A stretch of 64,000 bases of DNA from Pseudomonas sediminis (GTDB lineage: Bacteria; Pseudomonadota; Gammaproteobacteria; Pseudomonadales; Pseudomonadaceae), in the NCBI RefSeq assembly GCF_039555755.1, contig NZ_CP154631.1, forward strand, positions 124,001 to 188,000. Reading direction: 5' to 3'. How positions within the stretch are numbered: the stretch's first letter is position 1; each line of letters begins with the position of its first letter. Positions 26,660 through 38,033 of the stretch are shown here, in pieces. A program made the translations under genes and the position numbers. Below the pieces are notes generated by a model. The model was not told the DNA's origin, searched no databases, and saw only the letters and a program-made list of their open reading frames with translations.

Positions 26660-27255
26660 AGCGGAAACCGAATCAGGCGAAAGGTCAAGTTCAGGCGTGG
26701 CGCGCAGGCTTGCCGCGTCTTCGCCACTTGATGTTGCCAATGATGCTGGGTCGGCCCGCGCATGACCAGTAGCGAAGCGTGTTCCAGCGTCAGTGAATGT
26801 TCGATACGCGTACTGCCGACGCGGCGCAGATCGAAACGCCGGCTGCCGCCCAGATTGAGCGAGGCGATCAGCGGATCACGTCCCAGCTCCGGCTCTGCAT
26901 CGCTGTGCCAGCCCATGGAGTCCTGGCCGTCGCGGTAATGGTTGAGCAGTACGGCGTTGAGCGGCTGCCCGACTTCTTTCTCGAGCCGTTGACGAATCTC
27001 GCTCAGCAGCGGCGTCCATGGCAAGGGCTCGTTAATCTTCCCCGAGTAGCGGTAGCGCGCATCGGGATCGCCATACCAAGCCGTTAGCCGCGGTGTTCGA
27101 TGATAGCGACCATGGATGAACAACTCCGGTTGCTGCCAGGGCGTCTGTTCAACCAGCGTATGCAGCCAGCTATCGGCGAGCGCGGGTTCGATCCAGCCGG
27201 GGAGGTAGTCCAGCTCGGCATCGGCGAGTGCGGGCAAGGGGTCGGCGAACAGCAT
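26656..27255 (-). CDS. AlkB-like 2-oxoglutarate/Fe(II) dioxygenase
   Basis: A 199-residue dioxygenase of the AlkB family. The iron-binding HxD is in MGWHSDAEPELG, the distal histidine in WQHQVAKT, and the 2-oxoglutarate-binding arginines in RLNLTFRLIRF. AWYGDPDARYRYSGK and LNHYRDGQDS are typical substrate-side motifs. The family repairs alkylated bases in DNA or RNA by oxidative demethylation. The layout is closer to the short AlkBH2/3-type group than to E. coli AlkB. The gene is followed directly by the 53-residue gene. Confidence 0.87.
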   Translation of the reverse strand: MLFADPLPALADAELDYLPGWIEPALADSWLHTLVEQTPWQQPELFIHGRYHRTPRLTAWYGDPDARYRYSGKINEPLPWTPLLSEIRQRLEKEVGQPLNAVLLNHYRDGQDSMGWHSDAEPELGRDPLIASLNLGGSRRFDLRRVGSTRIEHSLTLEHASLLVMRGPTQHHWQHQVAKTRQACAPRLNLTFRLIRFPL

Positions 27256-27289
27256 GACGATCTACGCACAAAAGAATGAAAAGAGTTTC

Positions 27290-27583
27290 TCAGACTTCCA
27301 CATCCACCCAAAGTCCTTGTCGCGGAAGATCGCCCAGCGTCTGCTCTACCTCTTCTGGCTCGGCCTCGGCCAGCTGTTCCGGAGTGTAGCCACGCCGCTG
27401 ACGGCGGCGCTGCTCTTCGCGCAGCAGCTCCTCGGTTTCCTGCGGGTGCCGCTTGTCCAGGCTAAGCGCACTTTCCTTGGCGCTGCCATCGGCCGGGGTC
27501 ACCGGAGGAATCTCGGGCTTGGGCTTGATCACGTCCTGCGTGGCAGTGACTGGCACCAGGCTATGGGGGATAGGCGGTAGCAC
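27290..27583 (-). CDS. Hypothetical protein, 97 aa, proline/arginine-rich
   Basis: A hydrophilic protein with a proline-rich first half (KPKPEIPPVTPADG) and a glutamate- and arginine-rich helix (ETEELLREEQRRRQRRGYTP), without membrane segments. P. aeruginosa has a small gene at this place between alkB and rapA as I remember it, which supports it being real. It is divergent from rapA. The function is unknown. Confidence 0.6.
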   Translation of the reverse strand: MLPPIPHSLVPVTATQDVIKPKPEIPPVTPADGSAKESALSLDKRHPQETEELLREEQRRRQRRGYTPEQLAEAEPEEVEQTLGDLPRQGLWVDVEV

Positions 27584-27749
27584 GTTACAGCACCTCCGTT
27601 GGTCAGGCTGTCGGCCCCGTCATCCGCGACTTTAGCCTGTGCTCGCTACACTTTCGACTGGCGGACGCAATGATAGTGCCATGACCGCTTTGGCCATGGC
27701 GCGGCATCCGTTACCATAGCCGGCTTTTTCACGCGGGAGACAGACAGGC

Positions 27750-30593
27750 ATGGCGCAATATCAACCGGGGCAACGCTGGATCAGTGACAGCGAAGCGGAA
27801 TTGGGTCTGGGCACCATCCTCGCCGAGGAAGGCCGCCTGCTCACCGTGCTCTACCCGGCCACCGGCGAAACCCGCCAGTACGCCACGCGCAATGCCCCGC
27901 TGACCCGCGTGCGCTTCGCCCCGGGCGACGAAATTACCCATTTCGAGGGCTGGAAGCTCACCGTACAGGAAGTCGAGGACGTCGACGGCCTGCTGGTCTA
28001 CCACGGCCTCGATGCCCAGCATAAACCGGTGACCCTGCCGGAAACCCAGCTGTCGAACTTCATCCAGTTCCGCCTGGCCAGCGACCGCCTGTTCGCCGGC
28101 CAGATCGACCCGCTGGCCTGGTTCGCCCTGCGTTACCACAGTCTGGAACACAACAGCCGCCTGTTGCAGTCGTCGCTCTGGGGCCTCGGCGGTGCGCGCG
28201 CCCAGCCGATCGCCCACCAGTTGCACATCGCCCGCGAAGTGGCCGACCGCATCGCCCCGCGCGTACTGCTGGCTGACGAAGTCGGCCTGGGCAAGACCAT
28301 CGAAGCCGGCCTGGTGATCCATCGCCAGTTGCTCTCCGGCCGCGCCAGCCGCGTGCTGATCCTGGTTCCGGAAAACCTGCAGCACCAGTGGCTGGTGGAA
28401 ATGCGCCGGCGTTTCAACCTCGACGTCGCCCTGTTCGACGCCGAGCGTTTCATGGAGAGCGACGCCAGCAACCCCTTCGAGGATTGCCAGCTGGCACTGG
28501 TCGCCCTGGAGTGGCTGAAGGACGACGACAAGGCCCAGGACGCGCTGTTCGCCGCCGGCTGGGACCTGCTGGTGGTCGACGAAGCCCACCACCTGGTCTG
28601 GCACCCGGAACAGGCCAGCGCCGAATATTCGCTGGTCGAGCAACTGGCCGAGGTCATCCCCGGCGTGTTGCTGCTCACCGCCACCCCGGAACAGCTCGGC
28701 CAGGACAGTCACTTCGCCCGCCTGCGTCTGCTCGACCCAGCCCGTTTCCACGACCTGGAAGCCTTCCGCGCCGAAAGCAGCCAGTACCGCCCGGTTGCCG
28801 AGGCCGTGCAGGAGCTGCTCGACCAGGGCAAGCTCAGCGCCCAGGCGCGCGACGCCATAGGCAGTTTCCTCGGCGATGAGGGCCGCGAGCTGCTCGATGC
28901 CGTAGACAGCGGCGATGATGACGCCCGCGCCCGCCTGGTGCGCGAACTGCTGGACCGCCACGGCACCGGCCGCCTGCTGTTCCGCAACACCCGCGCCGCC
29001 GTGCAAGGCTTCCCCGAGCGCGAACTGCACCCCTACCCGCTGCCGAGTCCGGACGAATACCTGGAGCTGCCGATCGGCGAGCATGCCGAGCTGTACCCGG
29101 AAGTCAGCTACCAGGCGCAGGACGATGTCGACGAAGAGCAACGCTGGTGGCGTATCGACCCGCGCGTCGAGTGGCTGATCGACACCCTGAAGATGCTGAA
29201 GAAATTCAAGGTGCTGGTGATCTGTGCCCACGCCGAAACCGCGCTGGATCTGGAAGACGCCCTGCGCGTGCGTTCCGGCATCCCGGCCACGGTGTTCCAT
29301 GAAGGCATGAGCATCCTCGAGCGCGACCGCGCCGCCGCCTACTTCGCCGACGAAGAATTTGGCGCGCAGGTGCTGATCTGCTCGGAGATCGGCTCCGAAG
29401 GCCGCAACTTCCAGTTCGCCCATCACCTGGTGCTGTTCGACCTGCCGGCACACCCGGACCTGCTCGAACAGCGCATCGGCCGTCTCGACCGGATCGGCCA
29501 AAAGCACCGCATCCAACTGCACGTGCCGTACCTAGAGAACAGCCCGCAGGAACGCCTGTTCCAGTGGTACCACCAGGCGTTGAATGCCTTCCTCGCCACC
29601 TGCCCGACCGGCAACGCCCTGCAGCACCAGTTCGGCCCGCGCCTGCTGCCGCTGCTGGAAAACGGTGACGATGGCCAGTGGCAGCAACTGGTAGACGAAG
29701 CCAGCGCCGAGCGCATCCGCCTGGAAGGCGAACTTCACAGCGGCCGCGACCGCCTGCTGGAGCTGAACTCCGGCGGCGCCGGTGAAGGCGAAGCACTGGT
29801 CGAGGCGATCCTCGAGCAGGACGACCAGTTCACCCTGCCGATCTACATGGAAGAGCTGTTCAACGCCTTCGGCATCGACAGCGAAGACCACTCCGACAAC
29901 GCCCTGATCCTGCGCCCCAGCGAGAAAATGCTGGATGCCAGCTTCCCGTTGGGTGACGACGAAGCGGTGACCATCACCTACGACCGCGAGCAGGCCCTGG
30001 TCCGCGAAGACATGCAGTTCCTCACCTGGGAACATCCCATGGTGCAAGGCGGCATGGACCTGGTGCTGTCCGGCTCGATGGGCAACACTGCCGTCGCGCT
30101 GATCAAGAACAAGGCGCTCAAGCCTGGCACCGTGCTGCTGGAACTGCTCTACGTCAGCGAAGTGGTCGGCCCGCGCAAACTGCAACTGGGGCGTTTCCTG
30201 CCGCCAGCGGCGCTGCGCTGCCTGTTCGACGCCAATGGCAACGACCTGGCCGCCAAGGTTGGTTTCGAGACGCTCAACGACCAGCTCGAAAGCGTGCCAC
30301 GCGCCAGCGCCAACAAGTTCGTCCAGGCCCAGCGCGATGTGCTGGCCAAGCAGATAAACGACGCTGAAGCCAAGGTCATGCCGCGCCATGTCGAGCGCGT
30401 CGCCGAGGCCAAACGCCGCCTGATCGCCGAACTGGACGAAGAACTGGCGCGCCTGGTCGCCCTGCGCGCGGTCAACCCGAGCGTACGTGACAGCGAGATC
30501 GACGCCCTGCGCGAGCAACGCGAGCAGAGCCTGACAATGTTCGACAAGGCCGCTCTGCGCCTGGAAGCGATTCGCGTATTGGTGGCGGGCTAA
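27750..30593 (+). CDS. rapA: RNA polymerase-associated helicase RapA (HepA)
   Basis: A 947-residue Swi2/Snf2 ATPase that recycles RNA polymerase after transcription. Tandem Tudor-like N-terminal domains start at [17 protein letters not shown]. Walker A is in [14 protein letters not shown] (about 173-186) and the DEAH box in [10 protein letters not shown] (about 273-282). Motif [16 protein letters not shown] and motif [15 protein letters not shown] follow, then the RapA-specific C-terminal region. The length agrees with E. coli RapA (968). It is a single-gene unit. Confidence 0.95.
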   Translation: MAQYQPGQRWISDSEAELGLGTILAEEGRLLTVLYPATGETRQYATRNAPLTRVRFAPGDEITHFEGWKLTVQEVEDVDGLLVYHGLDAQHKPVTLPETQLSNFIQFRLASDRLFAGQIDPLAWFALRYHSLEHNSRLLQSSLWGLGGARAQPIAHQLHIAREVADRIAPRVLLADEVGLGKTIEAGLVIHRQLLSGRASRVLILVPENLQHQWLVEMRRRFNLDVALFDAERFMESDASNPFEDCQLALVALEWLKDDDKAQDALFAAGWDLLVVDEAHHLVWHPEQASAEYSLVEQLAEVIPGVLLLTATPEQLGQDSHFARLRLLDPARFHDLEAFRAESSQYRPVAEAVQELLDQGKLSAQARDAIGSFLGDEGRELLDAVDSGDDDARARLVRELLDRHGTGRLLFRNTRAAVQGFPERELHPYPLPSPDEYLELPIGEHAELYPEVSYQAQDDVDEEQRWWRIDPRVEWLIDTLKMLKKFKVLVICAHAETALDLEDALRVRSGIPATVFHEGMSILERDRAAAYFADEEFGAQVLICSEIGSEGRNFQFAHHLVLFDLPAHPDLLEQRIGRLDRIGQKHRIQLHVPYLENSPQERLFQWYHQALNAFLATCPTGNALQHQFGPRLLPLLENGDDGQWQQLVDEASAERIRLEGELHSGRDRLLELNSGGAGEGEALVEAILEQDDQFTLPIYMEELFNAFGIDSEDHSDNALILRPSEKMLDASFPLGDDEAVTITYDREQALVREDMQFLTWEHPMVQGGMDLVLSGSMGNTAVALIKNKALKPGTVLLELLYVSEVVGPRKLQLGRFLPPAALRCLFDANGNDLAAKVGFETLNDQLESVPRASANKFVQAQRDVLAKQINDAEAKVMPRHVERVAEAKRRLIAELDEELARLVALRAVNPSVRDSEIDALREQREQSLTMFDKAALRLEAIRVLVAG

Positions 30594-30604
30594 GCACGCC
30601 CGCT

Positions 30605-30673
30605 CCGTAGGGTGCGCCATGCGCGCCGAGCGTATGCACCGAAGAATCTCGGTGCATACAGCGCACCCTACGG
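30605..30673. repeat. Large intergenic palindrome after rapA
   Basis: CCGTAGGGTGCGC and GCGCACCCTACGG form the outer arms, and GTATGCACCGA / TCGGTGCATAC the inner arms. The structure starts 12 bp after rapA, may end its transcript, and supplies the TAG stop of the opposing sigma-factor pseudogene. Confidence 0.7.
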
Positions 30674-31893
30674 ATCGCCTAGCTCCTCCAGCCTCCTCTG
30701 CAGAAACTGTCGATCCGGGCCCTGTTGCGCCAGCGCCAGGGCCTGACGGTAGGCTGCAATCGCCTGTTCTCGGCGGCCCAGTCTGCGCAGCAGATCGGCC
30801 CGCGCCGCATGGACCAGGTGGTAACCGTCCAAATCGCCCATGGCCAGCAGACGATCGATCTGCTGCAGCCCGGTCTCAAGCCCATCACGCATGGCCAGCG
30901 CCACGGCGCGGTTGAGCTCGATCACCGGCGACGGATACAGGCGCAGCAGCTCGTCGTACAGGCCGACGATTTGCACCCAATCGGTGTCTTCCAGACTGGC
31001 CGCCTCGGCATGCACCGCGGCAATCGCCGCCTGCAGACTGTAAGGACCGAAACGCCGTAAATGCAGGGCCTGCAGGACCAGGGCCTCGCCTTCGGCGATC
31101 AGCTCGCGGTCCCACACGCTGCGATCCTGCGCCTCCAGCAAGATCACCTCGCCATCAACCCCGCTACGTGCCGCACGACGCGATTCATGCAGCAGCATCA
31201 GCGCCAACAGCCCCTGCACCTCCGGCTCTGGCAGCAGCTCCTGCAGCAAACGGCCCAGGCGAATCGCCTCGTCAGACAGTTTGCTGCGGGTCAGCGAATC
31301 ACCCGAGCTGGCGAAGTAGCCTTCGTTGAACACCAGATAGATCACCCGCAACACCGCCTCCGGACGCTCGGGCAGTTCGCTACGCCCCGGCACCTCGTAA
31401 GGGATGCGCGCGTCGCGAATCTTCGCCTTGGCCCTGACGCTGCGCTGAGCCAGGGTCGAAGGACTAGAGAGGAAGGCGCGAGCGATCTCCTCGGTGGTCA
31501 GGTCGCACACCTCGCGCAGGGTCAACGCCACCTGGGCATCGCTGGCCAGCGCCGGGTGGCAGCAGGTAAAGATCAGGCGCAGGCGGTCGTCTTCGAGCAG
31601 CTCGCTCTCCTCGGCGACGCCCTCATCTGGCAGCTCGGCCTGTTCGTCCAGCGGCTGAAAGCGGCGCTGCCGACGCAGGTTGTCGATGGCCTTGAAGCGC
31701 CCGGCAGAGACCAGCCAGGCGCGCGGGTTGTCCGGAACACCACTCTGCGGCCACTGCTCGACCGCACTGCGAAAGGCCTCATGCAGCGCCTCTTCGGCCA
31801 GGTCGAAATCGCCGAGCAGGCGAATCAGGGTGGCGGCGACTCCTCACGGTACAGCCGCGCGATCAGATCGGTGACAGGTGGCGATATCGACAT
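30668..31893 (-). pseudogene. ECF sigma factor of the DUF6596 type (ECF42-like), frameshifted
   Basis: The start at 31893 has GGAG upstream and encodes MSISPPVTDLIARLYREE, then runs into a stop. Sequence resembling the same gene resumes one frame over from about 31845: ATLIRLLGDFDLAEEAL, then RAWLVSAGRFKAIDNLRRQ. It continues unbroken through region 4 (LTLREVCDLTTEEIARAFL) and the long C-terminal TPR-like domain to 30668. Family comparison suggests about ten bases lost near 31840-31846. This class is usually encoded beside a YCII-type protein, and none is present. It is non-functional unless this is a sequencing error. Confidence 0.82.
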
Positions 31894-32049
31894 GCGCTTC
31901 TCCTCGACGAATACCTACGTTGCCCAATACTGCTCGTGACGTCGAGGGGCGGCACAATCCGCCACTCGATTTGGCACCCATCGTATTGGCAGCCGCACGG
32001 CCGCTGGGCATAGTCGCGCCATTCCAATATTAACGAAGGGAGTCTTGCT

Positions 32050-32688
32050 ATGCGTTGGTTGCTGCTCGGCCTGGCGGGTGCTGCGGTATTTCTTTATGGC
32101 CGGATCACCGGCGATGCGCAGCTCAGCCTGCTGACCAAGGGCATCCCGGTGATCGCCCTGCTGCTCTGGCTGCGCCAGGCACCGGCTGGCACCTACCGGC
32201 GCTGGATTTGCATCGGCCTGGTATTTTCCCTGGCCGGCGACATCCTTCTGGACTGGCCCGGCGACCTCTTCGTGTTCGGCCTCGGCGCCTTCCTGATCGG
32301 TCACCTGGCCTATCTGCGCGCCTACGTCTCCGATAGCCGGCTGCCGGCCCTACCCGCCTTGCTGCTGGCGCTGATCGCCGGTGGCGCGATGTTCGCCATA
32401 CTGGCCAGCAGCGGTCTGGGCGAGCTGCTGATTCCGGTGGCCTGCTATGCCACCGCGATTTGCCTGATGCTCTGGCGCGCCCTGGCCCGCATCGGACACC
32501 CGGACCTACAGCCGCGCTCCACCTGGCTCGCCGCAGTTGGTGCGGCGCTCTTCGTGCTGTCCGACAGCCTGATCGGTATCGACCGCTTCGTCACCAGCTT
32601 CGACGCCGCACCCTACGCCATCATCCTTACCTACTGGCTTGGCCAGTGGGGCATCGCCGCCTCGGCCTTTCGACGCACCAAGGCCTAG
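32050..32688 (+). CDS. YhhN-family membrane protein (lysoplasmalogenase-like)
   Basis: A 212-residue integral membrane protein with about eight helices. The conserved acidic motifs of the family are present: LVFSLAGDILLDWPG (about 58-72) and LFVLSDSLIGIDRF near the C-terminus. Characterised relatives hydrolyse the vinyl-ether bond of lysoplasmalogens; bacterial substrates are less clear. It is preceded by AACGAAGGGAGTC and is monocistronic. Confidence 0.86.
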   Translation: MRWLLLGLAGAAVFLYGRITGDAQLSLLTKGIPVIALLLWLRQAPAGTYRRWICIGLVFSLAGDILLDWPGDLFVFGLGAFLIGHLAYLRAYVSDSRLPALPALLLALIAGGAMFAILASSGLGELLIPVACYATAICLMLWRALARIGHPDLQPRSTWLAAVGAALFVLSDSLIGIDRFVTSFDAAPYAIILTYWLGQWGIAASAFRRTKA

Positions 32689-32748
32689 AGCTGTTGCTGC
32701 GGACGGACGAACAATCGGGAAAGCCCTGACTATTGCCCGCACTTGGCC

Positions 32749-32947
32749 AGGCTTTGTACGAAAAGTGCCTGCGCTCGGTGATGCTTCGTTAAAAACTGGT
32801 TCAGCAAGCCGCTTACGGCTAACGCGCTTCAGCGCGGCCCGGAGGGCGAGCGCAGCGAGTCATGCTCATTTACAACTCGTAAACTTCGCTTCCTCACCCG
32901 TTTTTGCCTCGCCTGACCATCGCTCGACGACTTTTCGTACAAAGCCT
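32749..32947. mobile_element. 199-bp MITE-like element with 18-bp terminal inverted repeats
   Basis: AGGCTTTGTACGAAAAGT (32749-32766) and its exact reverse complement (32930-32947) bound a non-coding segment. The interior contains a GCCGCTTACGGC stem and a core, CGTTAAAAACTGG ... CCCGTTTTTGCC, shared with the repeat at 23920-23987. I see no obvious target duplication. The right end lies 37 bp before the cmoA start. Confidence 0.65.
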
Positions 32948-32984
32948 AAAATGCCGGCCTTTTCCGCTAGCTATTGCGACCGCC

Positions 32985-33728
32985 GTGAGCCAAGAACCTG
33001 ATCGTCTATTCGCCCAGCCTCTGCCCGAGGTGCCCGATTTCGTCTTCAACGAGGACGTGGTACGGGTCTTCCCTGACATGATCAAGCGTTCGGTCCCCGG
33101 CTACCCGACTATCGTCGAGAACATCGGCGTGCTCGCTGGCCAGTTCGCTCAGCCGCAGACCACCCTGTACGACCTCGGTGCTTCGCTCGGCGCGGTGACT
33201 CAGGCCCTACGCCGCCACGTGCGCGTCGATGGCTGCAAGGTGATCGCCGTGGACAACTCGCCGGCCATGGTCGCCCGCTGCAGCGAGTACCTGCATGCCC
33301 AGGACGCCATGTTCCAGGAGCTGCTGCCGGTGGACGTGATCGAAGCCGACATTCTTGCGCTCGAACTGCAGTCAACCTCACTGGTCACGCTCAACTTCAC
33401 CCTGCAATTCATCCCGCCAGAGCGGCGCCTGGAGCTGCTCACACGTATTCGCCAGGCCCTGCTGCCCGGTGGCGCGCTGATCCTCTCGGAGAAACTGCGC
33501 TTCGAAGACACCGCCGAGCATGAGCTGCTCACAGAGCTGCATGTAGCCTTCAAACGTGCCAACGGCTACAGCGAGCTGGAAATCGCGCAGAAACGCAGCG
33601 CCATCGAGAAGGTGATGCTACCCGACAGCCTCCAGCAGCACCGCGAACGCCTGCTGGCTGCCGGTTTCAGCAAGGTGGTGCCCTGGTTCCAGTGCCTTAA
33701 CTTCGCCTCGCTGGTGGCCCTGCCATGA
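32985..33728 (+). CDS. cmoA: Carboxy-S-adenosyl-L-methionine synthase CmoA
   Basis: A 247-residue protein, the same length as E. coli CmoA, starting at GTG ([13 protein letters not shown]). It makes carboxy-SAM from SAM and prephenate, used by CmoB to modify wobble uridine 34 in some tRNAs. The methyltransferase fold shows [32 protein letters not shown] and [12 protein letters not shown]. An upstream in-frame ATG lies within the mobile repeat and is unlikely. No strong ribosome-binding site is visible. The stop overlaps the cmoB start (ATGA). Confidence 0.93.
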   Translation: MSQEPDRLFAQPLPEVPDFVFNEDVVRVFPDMIKRSVPGYPTIVENIGVLAGQFAQPQTTLYDLGASLGAVTQALRRHVRVDGCKVIAVDNSPAMVARCSEYLHAQDAMFQELLPVDVIEADILALELQSTSLVTLNFTLQFIPPERRLELLTRIRQALLPGGALILSEKLRFEDTAEHELLTELHVAFKRANGYSELEIAQKRSAIEKVMLPDSLQQHRERLLAAGFSKVVPWFQCLNFASLVALP

Positions 33729-34693
33729 TGAGAGACCTAGATCTCGACGCGCTGCAGGCGCAACTGGCCGGTACCCCGCTGCTGGACTGGGCTTGTGAGC
33801 TGCCCGGGCAACTCGATGCCAAGCTGGCCATCGGTCACGGTGACCTGCCGCGCTGGTACGGTGCCGTGCAGGCACTGCCGGATCTGCAGGTAAGCGAGGT
33901 GGAGCTGGTGCAACGCTTCGCCTTTGGCGGTGCCAGCGACGAAGCAACCCGCGCACAATTGAAGACCGCCCTGCAGGGCTTGATTCCCTGGCGCAAGGGG
34001 CCATTCGAATTGTTCGGTGTGCATATCGACACCGAATGGCGCTCGGACTGGAAATGGCAGCGTGTCGCTCCGCACCTCGACCTGCGCGGAAAACGCATCC
34101 TCGATGTCGGTTGCGGCAACGGCTACTACATGTGGCGCATGCTCGGTGCAGGCGCAAACAGCGTGGTCGGCATCGACCCCAACTGGCTGTTCCTCTGCCA
34201 GTTCCTGGCGATGAAGCGCTACCTGCCGGATCAACCGGTGTGGCACCTGCCACTGGCCTTCGAGGAGCTGCCAGCCAAGCTTCAGGGCTTCGACACCGTG
34301 TTCTCCATGGGTGTGCTGTACCACCGTCGCTCGCCCATCGATCACCTGCTCGATCTAAAGGATGCCTTGGTCAAGGGCGGCGAACTGGTGCTGGAAACCT
34401 TGGTAGTCGAGGGCGACAGCGAGCAGGTGCTGGTACCGGAAGACCGCTACGCACAGATGCGCAACGTCTGGTTCCTGCCCTCGGTGCCGGCGCTGGAGCG
34501 CTGGCTGCGCCGTGCCGGTTTCGAGGACGTACGCTGCGTCGACGTCAGCACCACCTCGGTGGAAGAACAACGTGCCACCGAGTGGATGCGCTTCCAGTCG
34601 CTACCTGAATTCCTCGACCCTGCCGACCACAGCCGTACCGTCGAAGGCCTGCCGGCACCGACCCGCGCCGTGCTGGTCGCGCGCAAGCCCTAG
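33725..34693 (+). CDS. cmoB: tRNA U34 carboxymethyltransferase CmoB
   Basis: A 322-residue protein of normal family length. It transfers the carboxymethyl group from carboxy-SAM to 5-hydroxyuridine 34, giving cmo5U. The Rossmann motif [20 protein letters not shown], the following [12 protein letters not shown], and [15 protein letters not shown] are characteristic. It overlaps cmoA by four bases, so the two products are made in step. Confidence 0.95.
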   Translation: MMRDLDLDALQAQLAGTPLLDWACELPGQLDAKLAIGHGDLPRWYGAVQALPDLQVSEVELVQRFAFGGASDEATRAQLKTALQGLIPWRKGPFELFGVHIDTEWRSDWKWQRVAPHLDLRGKRILDVGCGNGYYMWRMLGAGANSVVGIDPNWLFLCQFLAMKRYLPDQPVWHLPLAFEELPAKLQGFDTVFSMGVLYHRRSPIDHLLDLKDALVKGGELVLETLVVEGDSEQVLVPEDRYAQMRNVWFLPSVPALERWLRRAGFEDVRCVDVSTTSVEEQRATEWMRFQSLPEFLDPADHSRTVEGLPAPTRAVLVARKP

Positions 34694-34707
34694 GCACAGC
34701 GAGTCTC

Positions 34708-34760
34708 GTAGGGCGGGTGCAACCCGCCAGACTGCAATTGGCGGGTTGCACCCGCCCTAC
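34708..34760. repeat. Long perfect hairpin after cmoB
   Basis: GTAGGGCGGGTGCAACCCGC is followed, after a short loop, by its reverse complement ending CCGCCCTAC, a stem of about 22 bp. It lies 15 bp after the cmoB stop and probably ends that transcript. It also contains the stop codon of the small frame at 34757-34978. Confidence 0.8.
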
Positions 34761-34978
34761 GGTCGCAGCCAACGCGCACGCCGCTGAGCGATCAAAAGCA
34801 GCGGTTCACCGGCGCCCTGCTCTACCACACCACGGGCACCGCCCAGGCGGATCCTTCCCTCGATGTTCTGCGCCAGCAGACGACGCATGCGCCGACGCCA
34901 GAACCAGGCGCCAACCCAATCGACGATGGCGTTCTGCAGATCCTGCGGCCACATGGCCGGCATGTAGAACTCGGGCAT
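34757..34978 (-). CDS. Possible small protein, 73 aa
   Basis: The frame begins MPEFYMPAMWPQDLQNAIVD and has a tryptophan- and arginine-rich middle (WVGAWFWRRRMRRLLAQN). It ends in a basic tail closed by a TAG within the adjacent hairpin. I do not recognise it. It could be a real small protein or the truncated end of a larger gene lost in the same event that removed the start of the neighbouring LysR gene. No clear ribosome-binding site is seen. Confidence 0.35.
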   Translation of the reverse strand: MPEFYMPAMWPQDLQNAIVDWVGAWFWRRRMRRLLAQNIEGRIRLGGARGVVEQGAGEPLLLIAQRRARWLRP

Positions 34979-35570
34979 GGCCGGGCGCGTGCGCTTCGGT
35001 ACGCCGAACGATATCGGCGACCGTGTGCTGCCCGGCGTACTCATGCTGTTCGCCCGCAGCCATCCGGGTGTGGAGGTCGAGGTTAACGTGGGGCGCAGCG
35101 TGGATCTGGTGGCCAAGCTGGATGCCGGCGAGCTGGACCTGACCCTGATCAACGCCGGCAACGACGGCCTGGATGATGCGCGCGGCGAAGTGATCTATTC
35201 GGAGGAACTGGTCTGGGCCGGGCGTGACGGTGGCCTAGCCATGCAGCGCTCGCCATTGCCGCTGGCACTGGCCAAGCCCGGCTGCGCCTGGCGCCGCACC
35301 GCGCTCGATGCGCTGGATCGACAAGGGCTGGCGTACCGTATCGCCTATTCCTGTGAGCAGTGCGCCGGCCAGGAAGCGGCAATGACCGCCGACCTGGCCA
35401 TCGCGCCTTTCCCCCGCAGCCTGGTCAAGCCGCCGCTACGCCGACTCGGCGCAGAACAAGGCTTGCCCACCCTTGGCGAGTACCACATCAAACTGATTCT
35501 CGGCCATCAACGCAATGATGCCGTCGAGGCGCTCGCCAGGCAGATGGTTCAGGCTTTCAGCCAGGATTGA
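34968..35570 (+). pseudogene. LysR-family regulator lacking its DNA-binding domain
   Basis: From GRVRFGTPNDIGDRVLPGVL to the stop, about 197 residues match the effector-binding domain of a LysR regulator, including the domain-start motif and the family-typical ALARQMVQAF end. The roughly 90-residue helix-turn-helix part is absent, and an in-frame TAG stands directly upstream (34965-34967). The break falls at the domain boundary. What remains cannot bind DNA in the usual way and is a remnant. Confidence 0.78.
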
Positions 35571-35575
35571 ACGAA

Positions 35576-35633
35576 GTGGGAGGCGCTTCAGCGGCTATAG
35601 ACCATCGAAAGTCGCGGCTGAAGCCCCTCCCAC
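35576..35633. repeat. Extragenic palindrome between the LysR remnant and pdxJ
   Basis: GTGGGAGGCGCTTCAGC and GCTGAAGCCCCTCCCAC form imperfect arms. It belongs to the same family as 22727-22785 and 59395-59440 and lies just after the pdxJ stop, where it may end transcription of the pdxJ operon. Confidence 0.7.
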
Positions 35634-35641
35634 AAAGTACG

Positions 35642-36380
<739 letters not shown>

Positions 36381-36388
<8 letters not shown>

Positions 36389-37070
36389 GCTTGGACTCCT
36401 TGAGCGTCATGAAAAGTTCGCGGCTGACCAGGGGCCTGCCGCCGAGGTGAGGTGCCAGCGCCTGACGCATCAGACGCTTGGCGGCAGCCAGCGCGCCTGG
36501 GGTCTGCCAGTCGGCTTCGGCCATGGCCAACAGTTCGCGGCCCTGGAATACACCGGGTTGCAGTTGTACCACCGGCACCAGGCCTATGTCCTGCTGCCAA
36601 CGGTAAAGTGCAGTCGGATCGATGGGTTGGTCGTGCTGGTCACGATCCAGGGCGAAACCATAGCCCAGCTCGTCCAGCAGACGCCATTCGAACGCACGCA
36701 ACAGCGGCTCCAGCGCCCGGCCGGCAGCCAGTGCCTGCAAGGTGAGGCCATAGTGTTCGAGCATCACGGGGTGCGGGTCTTCGGCCGGCAGCAGGCGGAT
36801 CAGCAGTTCGTTGAGATAGAGCCCTGAGAACAGCGCCTCGCCGGTCAGCAACAGAGGAATGCCGGCGCTTTCCAGGCGGCCGACGGTCTTCAGCTCGCCC
36901 CGCCCGCGCAGCTCCAGCTCCAACGGCGCAAAAGGCCGGGCGATGCTGCCGACCTTGCCGCGTGCGGCGCGTAGCACGGCACGCACGCGGCCCTGGGCGG
37001 TAAAGAAATCCACCAAGGCGCTGCTTTCCTTGTACGGACGGCTATGCAGAACGTAGGCGGCAGAAGTCAT
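36381..37070 (-). CDS. recO: DNA repair protein RecO
   Basis: A 229-residue protein of the RecFOR pathway, which loads RecA on SSB-coated single strands. The N-terminal OB fold starts [20 protein letters not shown], with [12 protein letters not shown] following. The remainder is the helical RecO domain. The usual zinc-binding cysteines of some RecO proteins are absent, as in many gamma-proteobacterial forms. It overlaps pdxJ and lies 57 bp downstream of era. Confidence 0.94.
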
Positions 37071-37127
37071 GTGGTTAACCGCCAGAATGCGCCATGAGCA
37101 ACAACGAGGATGCGTATGGCGCCTCGA

Positions 37128-38033
37128 TCAATCCAGGTAACCCAGCGAACGCAGGGCGCGTTCGTCGTCGGACCAGCCACCTTTGACCTTGACCCAGAGG
37201 TTGAGCATCACCTTGGAGTCGAACATGGTTTCCATGTCCTTGCGCGCTTCCTGGCCGATGCGTTTGATGCGCTCACCCTTGTCGCCGATGATGATCTTCT
37301 TCTGTCCGTCGCGCTCCACCAGGATCAGACCATGGATATGCAGGATACGGCCTTCCTGTTTGAATTCCTCGATCTCTACGGTGATCTGGTACGGCAGCTC
37401 GGCACCGAGCTGGCGCATGATCTTCTCGCGGATCAGCTCGGCCGCCAGGAAGCGGCTGGAACGGTCGGTGATCTGGTCTTCCGGGTAGAAATGCTCGGAC
37501 TCCGGCAGGCGCTCGCCTACCAGCTTCTCCAGGGTGTCGAGGTTCTGCCCCTGCAGCGCGGAGATCGGTACGATCTCGGCTTGCGGCAATTGCTCGGCCA
37601 GCCAGCCCAGGTGCGGCAGCAGCTCGCTCTTGTCTTCCAGGCGGTCGGATTTGTTCACCGCCAGCAGGATCGGACATTTGACGTGCTGCACCTTCTCCAG
37701 CACCAGTTGATCTTCGTCGGTCCAGCGCATGCGGTCGACCACGAACACCACGACATCAACGTCTTTCAGCGCGGTGGAGGCGCTACGGTTCATGTAGCGG
37801 TTGAGTGCCTTATCGTTCTGCTTGTGCAGGCCGGGCGTGTCGACGTAGACGGCCTGAATCTCGCCCTCGGTCTTGATCCCGAGCATGTTGTGGCGGGTGG
37901 TCTGCGGTTTACGCGAAGTGATCGCCAACTTCTGCCCGAGGATGTGGTTGAGCAGCGTCGACTTGCCCACGTTGGGCCGGCCGACGATGGCGACGTAGCC
38001 GCAACGGGTCACAGGTGCATCAGTCATTGCCAT
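37128..38033 (-). CDS. era: GTPase Era
   Basis: A 301-residue essential GTPase for 16S rRNA maturation and 30S assembly. GTP motifs are G1 GRPNVGKST (about 17-25), G3 DTPGLH and G4 NKSD. The C-terminal KH domain has the RNA-binding sequence [15 protein letters not shown] and ends LGYLD. It overlaps rnc by 14 bp, in line with their joint function in rRNA processing. Confidence 0.96.
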   Translation of the reverse strand: MAMTDAPVTRCGYVAIVGRPNVGKSTLLNHILGQKLAITSRKPQTTRHNMLGIKTEGEIQAVYVDTPGLHKQNDKALNRYMNRSASTALKDVDVVVFVVDRMRWTDEDQLVLEKVQHVKCPILLAVNKSDRLEDKSELLPHLGWLAEQLPQAEIVPISALQGQNLDTLEKLVGERLPESEHFYPEDQITDRSSRFLAAELIREKIMRQLGAELPYQITVEIEEFKQEGRILHIHGLILVERDGQKKIIIGDKGERIKRIGQEARKDMETMFDSKVMLNLWVKVKGGWSDDERALRSLGYLD

